Assembly (NCBI GenBank): GCA_024231955.1
Contig: JAAEPZ010000033.1
Coordinates: 62,001 to 126,000, forward strand
Direction: 5' to 3'
DNA from: a bacterium
GTDB lineage: Bacteria > Krumholzibacteriota > Krumholzibacteriia > JACNKJ01
Length of the DNA stretch: 64,000 nt
Part shown: positions 8,694-17,700 of the stretch, piece by piece
How the letters are laid out: the number at the start of each line of letters is the position of its first letter
Numbering within the stretch: the first letter of the stretch is position 1
Program-made: the position numbers and the translations under genes
Notes under the pieces: generated by a model
The model's database searches: none
Seen by the model: only the letters and a program-made list of their open reading frames with translations
Told to the model about the DNA's origin: nothing

Positions 8694-9086
8694 TCAGCTC
8701 CTCTCGGGATCACGGACCGGCAGTTTCAGATCCTCATCAATGTCGCCGCAGCAGCAAGAGCCGAAGAACGCCTGAATATCTGTCAGGACCTTCGCAGGCA
8801 AACGGCATTCGATCCTCTGGCCGCTGCGACTCATCTCGATCAATCCCGCCTGACGCAGCTCCTTGATATGGTGCGAAACAGTGGATGGGGCCAATCCCAT
8901 ATCCGCTCCGAGCTCACCAACGTAAGCGCGGCCGCTCTCGACGGAGCATCCATCACCGGGTGGACAGCAGGAGACCAGACGGAGGAAGATCTTCAGGCGC
9001 CCCGGATTCGAGAGCGCCTTGAACATGGCGGCGAAACGCCCAACATCTATCTTTCGATTGTTCGACATGTATCGAACTATAGCCAT
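8694..9086 (-). CDS. ArsR/SmtB-family repressor of the hgcAB operon
   Basis: This ~130-residue winged-helix protein has the ArsR motif FKALSNPGRLKIFLRL and the recognition helix APSTVSHHIKELRQAGLI. Two cysteine clusters (SCCPPGDGCS before the DNA-binding helix and SCCCG near the C-terminus) are candidate thiolate metal or metalloid sensor sites. The gene is the first of a tight operon, four bases upstream of hgcA. The start at 9086 has GAGG six bases upstream; a later ATG (9068) is possible. An inverted repeat (TTCGA..TCGAA) overlaps this start, which points to autoregulation. ArsR-like regulators next to hgcAB are known from other mercury methylators. Whether the inducer is Hg(II), As(III) or something else is not shown by the sequence. 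Confidence 0.9.
   Translation of the reverse strand: MAIVRYMSNNRKIDVGRFAAMFKALSNPGRLKIFLRLVSCCPPGDGCSVESGRAYVGELGADMGLAPSTVSHHIKELRQAGLIEMSRSGQRIECRLPAKVLTDIQAFFGSCCCGDIDEDLKLPVRDPERS
9061..9076. promoter_or_regulatory. Candidate ArsR operator
   Basis: TTCGACATGTATCGAA is an inverted repeat (5-bp arms, 6-base spacer) at the 5' end of the arsR-hgcA-hgcB operon. ArsR proteins bind such dyads at their own promoters. It lies between the two possible ATG starts of arsR, which fits a downstream start or a repressor site inside the coding start. The assignment is inferred. Confidence 0.5.
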
Positions 9087-9197
9087 GAACTCCCTCGGCG
9101 TCAAGGGGCTTTCGGTTGTGCAAATCACCATTTCTCAAGCAATCACAGCATATGGTGAAGATTTTTGTGGAACCCTCATCTCTGTTTCGCGTAGAGT

Positions 9198-9219
9198 GAA
9201 TCACATTACACACAATGTG
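9198..9219. promoter_or_regulatory. Candidate TetR operator
   Basis: CACATTACACACAATGTG (9202-9219; 6-bp arms, 6-base spacer) sits 16 bases before the tetR start, in the 150-base region shared with the divergent arsR operon. TetR regulators typically bind dyads of this size upstream of their own gene. Confidence 0.5.
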
Positions 9220-9235
9220 CAATTCAAGAGGTACA

Positions 9236-9865
9236 ATGACTCGTCGAACCCATGAACGACAGACCCGCAAGCAATACATCCTCGATGCGGCACGCCTGCT
9301 GTTCGCCGCCAAAGGGCTGGACGACGTGCGTATGGAGGAGATCGCCGCCGCCGCCGATTACACCCGCCGCACGCTCTACAGCTATTTCAGAAGTCGCGAT
9401 GAGATCTGCCTGCTGATCCACATCGAGGACAACACCAGACGCTGGGCGCTGCAGCAGGAGGCGATGAGGGGCGCTGTTGCCGGGCTGGCGAAAATCGGGA
9501 TCTGGGCCGAGACGCTTTTCACATTCGCACGGGAAAATCCGCAGGCTCTGCAGCTCCAGGCCTACTGGGATTACTGTGGTATAGACAGGAGCAAGATCGG
9601 CGACGAGACTTTCGGCAAGTACGAGGGCCTGAACGACGAGTTGGCCGCGGGACTGCGAACGATCTTCAACCTGGGTATCGCCGACGGCTCCCTGCGCCCC
9701 GACCTGCAGGTGGACATGTGCATCAGTCAGTTTCTCTACACGCTGCGCAGCGTGATCAGGCGCGCACTCTCCACCACCTACTCGTTCGCCGAATTCATTC
9801 CCGAAGTCTACCTGCGGCACTACCTCGACCTCTTCGGTCGGAGTATCCGCAACAACGAAGGATAG
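9236..9865 (+). CDS. TetR-family transcriptional regulator
   Basis: The 209-residue protein opens with a TetR helix-turn-helix (ILDAARLLFAAKGLDDVRMEEIAAAADYTRRTLYSYFRSRDEI), followed by an all-helical ligand-binding domain of normal size. The ATG has AAGAGG four bases upstream; an in-frame ATG 21 bases earlier lies inside the inverted repeat and is unlikely. The next gene starts two bases after the stop, so it is co-transcribed and probably regulated by this protein. The gene is divergent from arsR-hgcAB, with which it shares an intergenic region; joint control is possible but unproven. Confidence 0.9.
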   Translation: MTRRTHERQTRKQYILDAARLLFAAKGLDDVRMEEIAAAADYTRRTLYSYFRSRDEICLLIHIEDNTRRWALQQEAMRGAVAGLAKIGIWAETLFTFARENPQALQLQAYWDYCGIDRSKIGDETFGKYEGLNDELAAGLRTIFNLGIADGSLRPDLQVDMCISQFLYTLRSVIRRALSTTYSFAEFIPEVYLRHYLDLFGRSIRNNEG

Positions 9866-9867
9866 CC

Positions 9868-11103
9868 ATGATCATGCAACGCATCCCCCGCATCGGATTG
9901 TCCCTGCTGCTGCTCGTCCTGCTGCTCCCCCCAACCGGAGGTGCGCAGGCCCTTACCGGCCCCGGTGAATACCGGATCACCTCCGACGACGGCGCGATCC
10001 GCATCCCATTCGAGATGTTCCGCGATGATATCCGCATGATCGGCGAGATCAATGGCCAGGAGGTGCGGATGCTGATCGACAACGGTACGCTTTGGGATCA
10101 ACTGCTGTTCTTCGGCAGCCCCCGCGTGGACAGCCTGGGCTTCACGGTGACAGATGAGATCGAGGTCGGCGGATCCGGCGACGGTGACCCCGTACCCTCC
10201 GATGTCGCCGAGGGGATAACCCTCGGTTTCCCCGGCGTCGAGTTCACGAACCAGACGGCCATCATCACCCGCTATGATCCGGATCTGCCCAACATGTGGG
10301 AGGGCGCCGAGGGGCAGGTCAGCGCCACCTTCCTCAGTCACTTCGTCGTGGACATCAACTTCGACACCATGATCATGACGCTGATCGAGCCGGATAAATT
10401 TCGCTACACCGCCGGAGGTGTGGAGCTGACCATGCAAACCCTGGCGTTCAATTGTCGGGGTGTCCCCATCAAACTGACCATGGACAACGGTGAGCAGCGT
10501 GAACTGGTTGCCATGATGGATCTGGGTCTGGGCAGTCCCCTGTGGTGCCCCATCGGCGAGACGGAGGATGTCACCCTGCCTGAGAGGAATACCGCCACCA
10601 GCCTCGGCTTCGGCATGCAGGGTGAGATAACCGGCTACCTCGGCCGCATGGCCGCTGTGGAGATCGGGGGGTACAGACTCGACGAGGTCCTGACCGGTTT
10701 CCACGATCACGAGAACAGCGGTCTGTCCGGCGACCGACCCACCATCGGCATGAGTCTGCTGAATCGCTTCAATCTGGTTCTGGACTATCCCGGCGACAGA
10801 CTCTTCATCGACCCCAACGGCTCCTTCGACACGGCGGTGGAGCGCGACATGACCGGCATGACGCTGCGCAGGGGCGACGATTCGGAGCTCCGCGTCGTGC
10901 AGGTGACCCCGGACACACCGGCGGCGGAGGCGGGTCTGCGGACAGGTGACATCATCACCCATATCAACAACCGCCTGCCCGCCGAATACGAGCGCACAGC
11001 AATGCGGGCACTGCTCAGGCAAGAGGGGGCGGCAATTGATATCGATTATCTGCGGGATGGCCGTAAGCGCAAGGCGACCCTCAAACTCCGGCGCCTGATC
11101 TGA
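9868..11103 (+). CDS. Secreted retropepsin-like/PDZ protein with altered active-site motifs
   Basis: Starts two bases after the tetR stop with AAGGA five bases upstream. Residues 1-28 are a signal peptide (LSLLLLVLLLPPTGGAQA). Residues ~45-310 are an aspartyl-protease (retropepsin-like) double domain, but the two catalytic D-(T/S)-G sites read LIDNGT and MMDLGL. A C-terminal PDZ domain (residues ~330-405: VVQVTPDTPAAEAGLRTGDIITHINN) completes it. The same aspartyl protease-PDZ layout is common in secreted proteins of Bacteroidota-like bacteria. With D-N-G and D-L-G, catalysis may be weak or lost, so it may be a binding protein. It acts in the envelope or outside the cell and belongs to the TetR operon. 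Confidence 0.8.
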   Translation: MIMQRIPRIGLSLLLLVLLLPPTGGAQALTGPGEYRITSDDGAIRIPFEMFRDDIRMIGEINGQEVRMLIDNGTLWDQLLFFGSPRVDSLGFTVTDEIEVGGSGDGDPVPSDVAEGITLGFPGVEFTNQTAIITRYDPDLPNMWEGAEGQVSATFLSHFVVDINFDTMIMTLIEPDKFRYTAGGVELTMQTLAFNCRGVPIKLTMDNGEQRELVAMMDLGLGSPLWCPIGETEDVTLPERNTATSLGFGMQGEITGYLGRMAAVEIGGYRLDEVLTGFHDHENSGLSGDRPTIGMSLLNRFNLVLDYPGDRLFIDPNGSFDTAVERDMTGMTLRRGDDSELRVVQVTPDTPAAEAGLRTGDIITHINNRLPAEYERTAMRALLRQEGAAIDIDYLRDGRKRKATLKLRRLI

Positions 11104-11129
11104 GAGATTCGGGCGACCCGAAATCGAAG

Positions 11130-11160
11130 CGGGCACACCCTCGACGGGGTGTGCCCGTTT
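11130..11160 (+). terminator. Intrinsic terminator of the tetR-PDZ operon
   Basis: CGGGCACACCC pairs with GGGTGTGCCCG over a 6-base loop, then TTT. It lies 26 bases after the PDZ gene and 27 bases before the end of the convergent pepT gene. Confidence 0.8.
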
Positions 11161-11186
11161 GCCGTTTGCGGATCCGGTTCGGCAAC

Positions 11187-12467
11187 CTAATCGGCTGTCG
11201 GCAGCAAACCCTTTCGCTCACCCCTCTCGCCCCAGATCCGGGCCAGGTGGACGCAGACCCTGGCCGACGCCTCCATGTGCTGAACCGGAATCCACTCCTT
11301 CTTGCCGTGGAAGTTGTGCCCACCGGTGAAGATGTTCGGGGTGGGGAGCCCCATGAAAGAGAGCCGGGCGCCGTCGGTGCCGCCCCGAATCGGATTCATG
11401 ATCGGCTCAAGGCCGGCAGCACGCACAGCCTCGAACGCGAACTCAACGGCCTCGGGCCGCTTGTCCAGCATGACCTTCATGTTCTTGTAGGAGTGACTCA
11501 CAGCCACATCGACCCTGCTCCCGGGATACCTGGCCGCTACCGCCTGCGCCCTCTCCGCGATCAGCTCCTCATGTTGCTTCAGCTTCTCCATCGTGAAATC
11601 GCGGATGATGAACTTGATGACCGTCGTCTCCTCGGTGCCCGAGATGGCCTGCGGATGCACATAGCCCTCCCGTTTCTCCGTGGTCTCGGGGGAGAGAGCA
11701 TCCTTGGGGAGAGAATCGATCAGTTCGGCGGCGAGCTTCACCGAATTGATCATCTTGTTCTTGGCTGAACCGGGGTGAACGTTGACGCCGTGGCAGGTGA
11801 CGGTCATTGAGTCGGCGCAGAAGGTTTCTTCCTCGATCTCGCCCAGGAACTCACCGTCGACCGTATAGGCCACCTCGGCGCCGAAGCCGGATACGTCGAA
11901 TTTGGCGACGCCCCGACCGACCTCCTCGTCGGGGGTAAAGCCCACATGGATCGGTCCATGCGGAATCTCGGGATTGGCCTTCAGGGCTTTGAGCATGGCC
12001 ATGATGATGGCGATACCCGCCTTGTCGTCGCCGCCGAGCAGGGTGGTGCCGTCGGAGGTGATGATATCCAGCCCCGTGCATTCGCCAAGCGGCGCATCGG
12101 TCTCCGGGGTGAGCGTGAGTGAGGGGTCGCCCGGCAGGGTTATTGTCCCACCGTCGTAATTCTTATGGATGACCGGCTTCACATCCATACCGGCCACGGC
12201 CGGGGAGACATCCATATGGGCCAGGAAACCGACCGGCGGTCCGTCGCCGGGCATGTTGCCGGGCAGGACGGCGTAGACGTAACAATGCTCGGTGAGCCGC
12301 ACATCCTCCAGCCCCATATCCTCCAGCTCCTTGACCAGAATCCTCGCCAAATCGAACTGACACTGGGTCGACGGTGTGTCCATGTTCTCTTCGCTGCTGG
12401 TGGTATGAACCCGCACATAGGTCAGAAAACGATCCAGCATGTCCTGGCGGTCGATCTTGAATTCCAT
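11187..12467 (-). CDS. pepT: Peptidase T (tripeptide aminopeptidase)
   Basis: PepT is a cytoplasmic di-zinc exopeptidase (M20B) that removes N-terminal residues from tripeptides. The 426 residues show all family marks: FLAHMDVSP with zinc ligands H84 and D86, the bridging Asp in LLGGDDKAG (~147), the catalytic and ligand pair in TPDEEVGRG (E181/E182), AYTVDGE, and the final histidine motif GGHNFHGKKEW. The length is close to the usual ~410. The next upstream gene on the same strand ends 48 bases before its start. It is a housekeeping function in peptide use. Confidence 0.95.
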   Translation of the reverse strand: MEFKIDRQDMLDRFLTYVRVHTTSSEENMDTPSTQCQFDLARILVKELEDMGLEDVRLTEHCYVYAVLPGNMPGDGPPVGFLAHMDVSPAVAGMDVKPVIHKNYDGGTITLPGDPSLTLTPETDAPLGECTGLDIITSDGTTLLGGDDKAGIAIIMAMLKALKANPEIPHGPIHVGFTPDEEVGRGVAKFDVSGFGAEVAYTVDGEFLGEIEEETFCADSMTVTCHGVNVHPGSAKNKMINSVKLAAELIDSLPKDALSPETTEKREGYVHPQAISGTEETTVIKFIIRDFTMEKLKQHEELIAERAQAVAARYPGSRVDVAVSHSYKNMKVMLDKRPEAVEFAFEAVRAAGLEPIMNPIRGGTDGARLSFMGLPTPNIFTGGHNFHGKKEWIPVQHMEASARVCVHLARIWGERGERKGLLPTAD

Positions 12468-12514
12468 GTTCCGCTATCTCCTTTGATTCCGATTGTTCGG
12501 TAAGTTTGTCCGTC

Positions 12515-14497
12515 TCACTCCGTGATCGCCCCCCGCGCCTGCAGGATGAACTTCGCGCGATCCAGCGGACTGATGCCGCGGTAGGCCGAGGTCCTGCCCT
12601 GTTCCAAAGTGCAGGGTTCATAGCTGCTGAGGCGGGTGGCGATCTTCGCCTTGCCGCCGCTGCGCGACGCCAGCTTGATCGGGTACTCCAGCGATGTGGC
12701 GGCGGGAATCATGCCGGTCAACACGAACTTCCCCTGCTCGAAATCGGGATTGCCGAACGTCGCCCTCATGCTGATCAGGTCGCTGGTGATGTTGCCCAAC
12801 AGGTGTTCGGGCGCGACAATCCTGAACTCCAGTATCGGTTCGAGCAGAGTCGTATCGGTTTCGACCAGGCCGTTCATGATCGCCATGCGGGTCGCGAGTG
12901 CGAAATCCCCCGCGCGGGAGTGGACGTGGTGATGATTGCCCTCCACCAGCGTGATCTTCAGGTCCGTAACCTCCCACCCCTTGATCCCCTGGCGCAACGC
13001 CTTGTCGATCGTCCTCTCGATCTCGCTCTGATAGCGGATGGCGATGTCGTTTACGCCAACCTGCGATTCATAGGTGACGCCGCTGCCCGCGGGACCCGGC
13101 TCAAGCAGGTACTTCACCACGGCCCAGCAGGGCTTGGGCATCGTGTACTCTTCATGGCCATACCCGATTCGGGCAGGCGTCTCCCGATAGATGATCGTCG
13201 GCTCCTCGAACTCCGCCTCCACATTGAAGCGATCCCGTAGAATCGCCCCGAGCACCTCGATCTGAATCCACCCGGTGATCCTGACGTGCAACTCCCGCTG
13301 CTCCCGGAGCCACTGGATATCCAACAGCGGATCCTCGGCGGCCAACTCCTGCAGGGCATGGGCCAGCGCCGTGATGTCGCCATCGTCCGCGGGGCGCACG
13401 CGCGCGGTCAACAGCGGCGCGGACAGGCTGTACCTGTCGGGGATATGCTCACCCTCGCCGAGAACATCCCCCACCTGCGCCTGCGTCAGACCGCAGACGA
13501 CACCAATATCTCCCGCCTCCAGGCTATCGATCTTCACGTACTTCGTCGTATAGAGTTTGCGCAGCTGGTTGGCCTTCTCCTCCACGCCCCTGGTTGCGTT
13601 CGGAACGACATCGCGCAGGTTGATGCGGCCGGAGAACAGTCGTACGTGCGCCACTTTGCCCAGCGCCGGGTCATGATCGATCTTGAAGACCACACCGGCA
13701 AGGGGGCTGTCGATCGAACCGTCCGGGGCGGGCAGATAGCTGATGATCCCGTCGAGCAACTGCTCGATACCCACACCGTTTTTGGCAACTCCGCAGAGCA
13801 CGGGGTAGAGCCTGCAGGTCGCGGTACTCGCAGCCAGCGAGCGTTCCAGCTCGGCAAAGACGAGTTCATCGCCCTGCAGGTAGCGCTCCAGCATAGTGTC
13901 GTCCAGACCGGCAATCGTTTCGACGATATTCCGCGCCAAAGCGCTGTCGCCGTGCTCACGCCACGTCTTTTCACACCAGGTCAAACCCAGTCCGAACTCC
14001 CCCTGCTCCCGCCCCTCCGCCTCCTGCAGCAGAAGGTAATCGGGTGTCAGCTCCCTGCCGATCTCGGCGATGACTGCGTCGACATCCGCACCCATCCGAT
14101 CGATCTTGTTGATGAAGATAATCGTGGGGATCTCCAGATCGCGCAGCGCTCTGAAGATTGTCTCGGCATGAGCCTGGACACCCTCCGCGGCGCTGAGCAC
14201 CAGCACGGCGCAATCGAGGGCCCGGAGCGAGCGTTCGATCTCGGCGCAGAAATCCACGTGACCCGGAGTATCGATGATATTGATGCGGGCATCATCCCAT
14301 TCGAACGAGATGGTCGCCAGGCGGACCGATATCCCCCGCTCCCGCTCGACGCTCAGGCTGTCGCTGGCGCAGGTGCCGCGATCGACACTCCCGGCCGTGC
14401 GCAACACGCCGGCCCGGAACAGCAGTTGTTCGGTTACCGTGGTCTTCCCGGCATCGACATGGGCCACGATCCCCACATTGCGGATTGTCCTCGCCAT
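12515..14497 (-). CDS. Tet(M)/Tet(O)-like ribosomal protection GTPase
   Basis: The 660-residue EF-G-like protein begins NVGIVAHVDAGKTTVTEQLL (G1). It continues with VDRGTCASDSLSVERERGISV, which parallels the Tet(M) switch I region, DTPGHVDF (G3), INKIDRMG (G4) and VAKNGVGIEQLLDGI, a Tet(M)-like G5 neighbourhood. EF-G domains II-V follow. These proteins bind the ribosome and, in the known resistance members, release tetracycline in a GTP-dependent way. The length is close to the ~640 of Tet(M). The start used has GAGG four bases upstream; an ATG 12 bases earlier is possible. It is not adjacent to mobile elements, so it may be an intrinsic homologue; resistance is not proven. Confidence 0.85.
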   Translation of the reverse strand: MARTIRNVGIVAHVDAGKTTVTEQLLFRAGVLRTAGSVDRGTCASDSLSVERERGISVRLATISFEWDDARINIIDTPGHVDFCAEIERSLRALDCAVLVLSAAEGVQAHAETIFRALRDLEIPTIIFINKIDRMGADVDAVIAEIGRELTPDYLLLQEAEGREQGEFGLGLTWCEKTWREHGDSALARNIVETIAGLDDTMLERYLQGDELVFAELERSLAASTATCRLYPVLCGVAKNGVGIEQLLDGIISYLPAPDGSIDSPLAGVVFKIDHDPALGKVAHVRLFSGRINLRDVVPNATRGVEEKANQLRKLYTTKYVKIDSLEAGDIGVVCGLTQAQVGDVLGEGEHIPDRYSLSAPLLTARVRPADDGDITALAHALQELAAEDPLLDIQWLREQRELHVRITGWIQIEVLGAILRDRFNVEAEFEEPTIIYRETPARIGYGHEEYTMPKPCWAVVKYLLEPGPAGSGVTYESQVGVNDIAIRYQSEIERTIDKALRQGIKGWEVTDLKITLVEGNHHHVHSRAGDFALATRMAIMNGLVETDTTLLEPILEFRIVAPEHLLGNITSDLISMRATFGNPDFEQGKFVLTGMIPAATSLEYPIKLASRSGGKAKIATRLSSYEPCTLEQGRTSAYRGISPLDRAKFILQARGAITE

Positions 14498-14622
14498 TGC
14501 GCCTCGCACTCATTCGGTGAACTGACGTTGAGGTCCGCAGACTAGTTCATCGCCCCGTTTCGATCAAGCCGGGTGTGAGCCGACCTCCGGGCAACCGCCC
14601 CGGTTCACCCCGGGATGACATG

Positions 14623-14654
14623 AAAAAACCCCGAGCCGCATATGCGACTCGGGG
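14623..14654 (-). terminator. Intrinsic terminator of the 14.8-17.9 kb gene
   Basis: Read on the minus strand, CCCCGAG and CTCGGGG arms flank an inner CGCA/TGCG pairing, followed by six T residues. It lies ~140 bases after the large secreted-protein gene. The gap between the two holds nothing else recognisable. Confidence 0.85.
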
Positions 14655-14792
14655 CAATGGTCATAGTGATCGGAATCGTCCGGATCATCATCCAGCGGTT
14701 CCAACACGTCACCTGCGCCCTTTTCAAGAAGAACCTGCATCGCTTGACGATCCCTGCTCCTCGTTCAAAAAGCGACTTGGCGCTTCACATCT

Positions 14793-17700
14793 TTACTTCA
14801 ACAAGATCATCTTGTCGGTGGCCGTATAGTCACCGGCGGACATTTTGTAGAAGTAAACGCCACTGGCGACGCGCTCGCCATTGGAGTCCTTGCCGTTCCA
14901 GACGACTTCATGATCACCGGCGATCATCTTGTTGTTCACAAGACTTTTCACCAGGCGACCTGAGATGTCATAGACCGACAGGCTAACATGTTCGGCGCTG
15001 GCCAAACTGAGAGCGATTACAGTCGTCGGGTTGAAGGGGTTCGGGTAGTTGCCGTTGAGACGGGTCATGGCGGGAGTTTCGTCCACACCAATCGGAGCGC
15101 CATCGGCGACGGTACCCAGCATGTTCGTCAGAACATGGCCAACCATCCGGCGGGCATAATCCTCTTCGGAGGCCAGAGCATAACCGGCATCCAGGACCTG
15201 GAGATAACTGAACGCGTTGTAGAGAACACGGTTGGCATAACCGGACGGAGAGGTTATCTCACCGTTGGCATCCGGATCGTAATTCACGATACCGGCAACC
15301 ATTCCCGCTTCAGTGGCTTCCCACTCGAAAGCGACTTCAGCCAGATCACCGATCGGCTGTATCGCCGAGAAGTTCTGGATTGTCGGACAACCACCGTCGA
15401 CCCAGAAATCGGGCGTGCCGCCCAGATACTCCAGAGTCGGATGCGTCGCGAAGACTTTAGGCACCAGGATGGATGTATAATCATCGTAGAACAACTCTTC
15501 GGAGAGAACCTCAACTCCCATATTGACATTGAGGAAGGTCACGGCGTTCGTCACGTCGGCGGCCAGTTCATCACCCATGATCCACAGGAAGGCGTCATGG
15601 TCGTGCTGGTTCAGCCACTCGTCGAGAAGCACGTCATCAAAGACCTTGTTGCCCAGGACGGCACTGGTGATCGTGCAACTGGGAAGATCCCCGGAGTCCC
15701 ACACCATCGTGCGGTACTGCGCGATATCATCATAGTTGGCGCGACCGGCCAGGCCGTTCCCCATGCAGGAGCTGGGCGCCTGGACATAGTACGTATCGTA
15801 CACGGTGTAGCCGTTGTACTTGAAGGCCTCGGACCAGGGAGTCCTCACGTTACCGTCGTTGACGAACAACATCTCGACGCCTGCCGTGGGCAGACAGCGG
15901 AGGATGTAGGACGTGCGCAGATCGGGATTGGTGGACAGAGTGTTCTTCGGTTTGGTCTCCACGGTCCCATCGACCGCTTCCGCCCAATAGAAGTAGCGGA
16001 TTATGTCGCCGGCCTGGAAGAACTCCTCGTTCAGATCGAACGCGAAGGTGCCATCGGTGATGACATCATTGTTCTGAGCCGAGTCCGCCTCGACGCAGTT
16101 CCAGGTGCTCCCGAAGAAGTCCGTCGTACCGATGATCGGCGTGTAGACACCATCCTCATCGTCGATATCGCTCATCATCGGATCAACGGAACCTTCGTTC
16201 GGACCGGCTGTGACGCGGAAGTACATATAGAAGTTCGGACGAACCTCACCGGCTTCGGGACTCACATGAGTCTGAATTCCACCGAGCAGATCCATATTCA
16301 GCGAAACGAGGGTCGAGTCGCCGGGCAACATCAGATCTGCAGCGAGAGGTGCGATGTCACAGCTGTTGTCGATACGGACATACCCGTTGGGTCCCGGGAA
16401 GTTGTCCTGAAGCATACGGAAGCCATCGACGTTCCACGCAACGGCGGAATCATCAACGAGCTTGATCTCGATGTTGTCGAAGTAGGGAGCCGGTGTGTGG
16501 CCGGTGCCGTCACCATTCTCATTGCACCAGTCTTCGCACAGATCCAGTACACCTAGACGAACGGCGATTCCGGTAATGACTCCACCGTCGGCCGATGTCA
16601 CCAATTCCAGCGTCACGTCATGTGTCCAGAAATCCCACGCCTTCTCATCACCATAATAAACGGAGCTGTTCGTCTCGAAGGGACCGAGACAGGGGCGCTC
16701 TTCAGTTGCAGCAGAGACGTAGCGTTTGTAAAAAATCAACGTATTCAGCGGCATATCCCTGTAGACCCAGTAATCCAGGATGATGGAGCTGGTCGTCGTG
16801 ATCTCCAGAGGCTGACCCTCGGCATCGCCCAGATGGTGAGTCTCGTCCAGGATCGGAGACTGGATACCGGTGTCGATATAGGGAGGTCCGTAGACAACGA
16901 CGGGGATCGGGTAAGAGGCGCTCATTGTTTCGGGATCGTAGAAAGCCCAGGCAAAGGTCGGGTTCAGCGTACAGATATCCTCGCTGAACAGATTGGAGCG
17001 CAATTCTCCGGGTGCGCCTGCACCCTCGGGCGATGTGAAATCCATCCAGGCGGGCTGGATATGATCTTCAAAATCGCTCCGTCCGACCTCAACGTCATCC
17101 ACCGTCAGGATAACGTTGTCGACCCAGACCGGGCCCATATCATTCGGGAAACCCGGAGTCTGGCTTGACCAGCCGCCATCGGCGGTGAAGTGCAGGGCCA
17201 GATCGCCAAGTACCTGACCGGGATAGCTGGCGGCCTCGACTGTGATGTCGGCAACGCGCAAAGGCTGAGCGCCGGCATCCATCCAATCCTGCAGAACTTC
17301 CCACTCACCATCCAATTCGACTACGACCTGGAACCAGTCGCAATCATCCGCTTCGTAATCGGTCACGAATTCGAATTGCACCTGGGCGGATGTATCCCAG
17401 TCGCCGCAGTCCAGAACCACATACTGTTCCCAGTTGTCGCCATAACCGTTGGGATTGTCCCAACCACAGACGTTCATACGACCGCACCAGAGTGCGTAGT
17501 TGTTGTCGCCGCCCGCGAAAGGTATGGCACCGCTCATGTCGGTGGCATGGCCGGCGCACAGAGCCGTCGACTCGATGTGCCACCAGTCGCCATCCTGAGC
17601 AGTGTTGTCGTAAGTGGTGAAACCGGCAGTGGCAGCCACACCGGCTCCGCCATCAAAGGTAAAACCACGATTATTCGTTCCTGGCGTACCCCAGGCACCG

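Noticed and set aside
13286..14545. Long plus-strand frame opposite the ribosomal-protection gene
   Set aside because: Antisense shadow of a gene with complete GTPase motifs.
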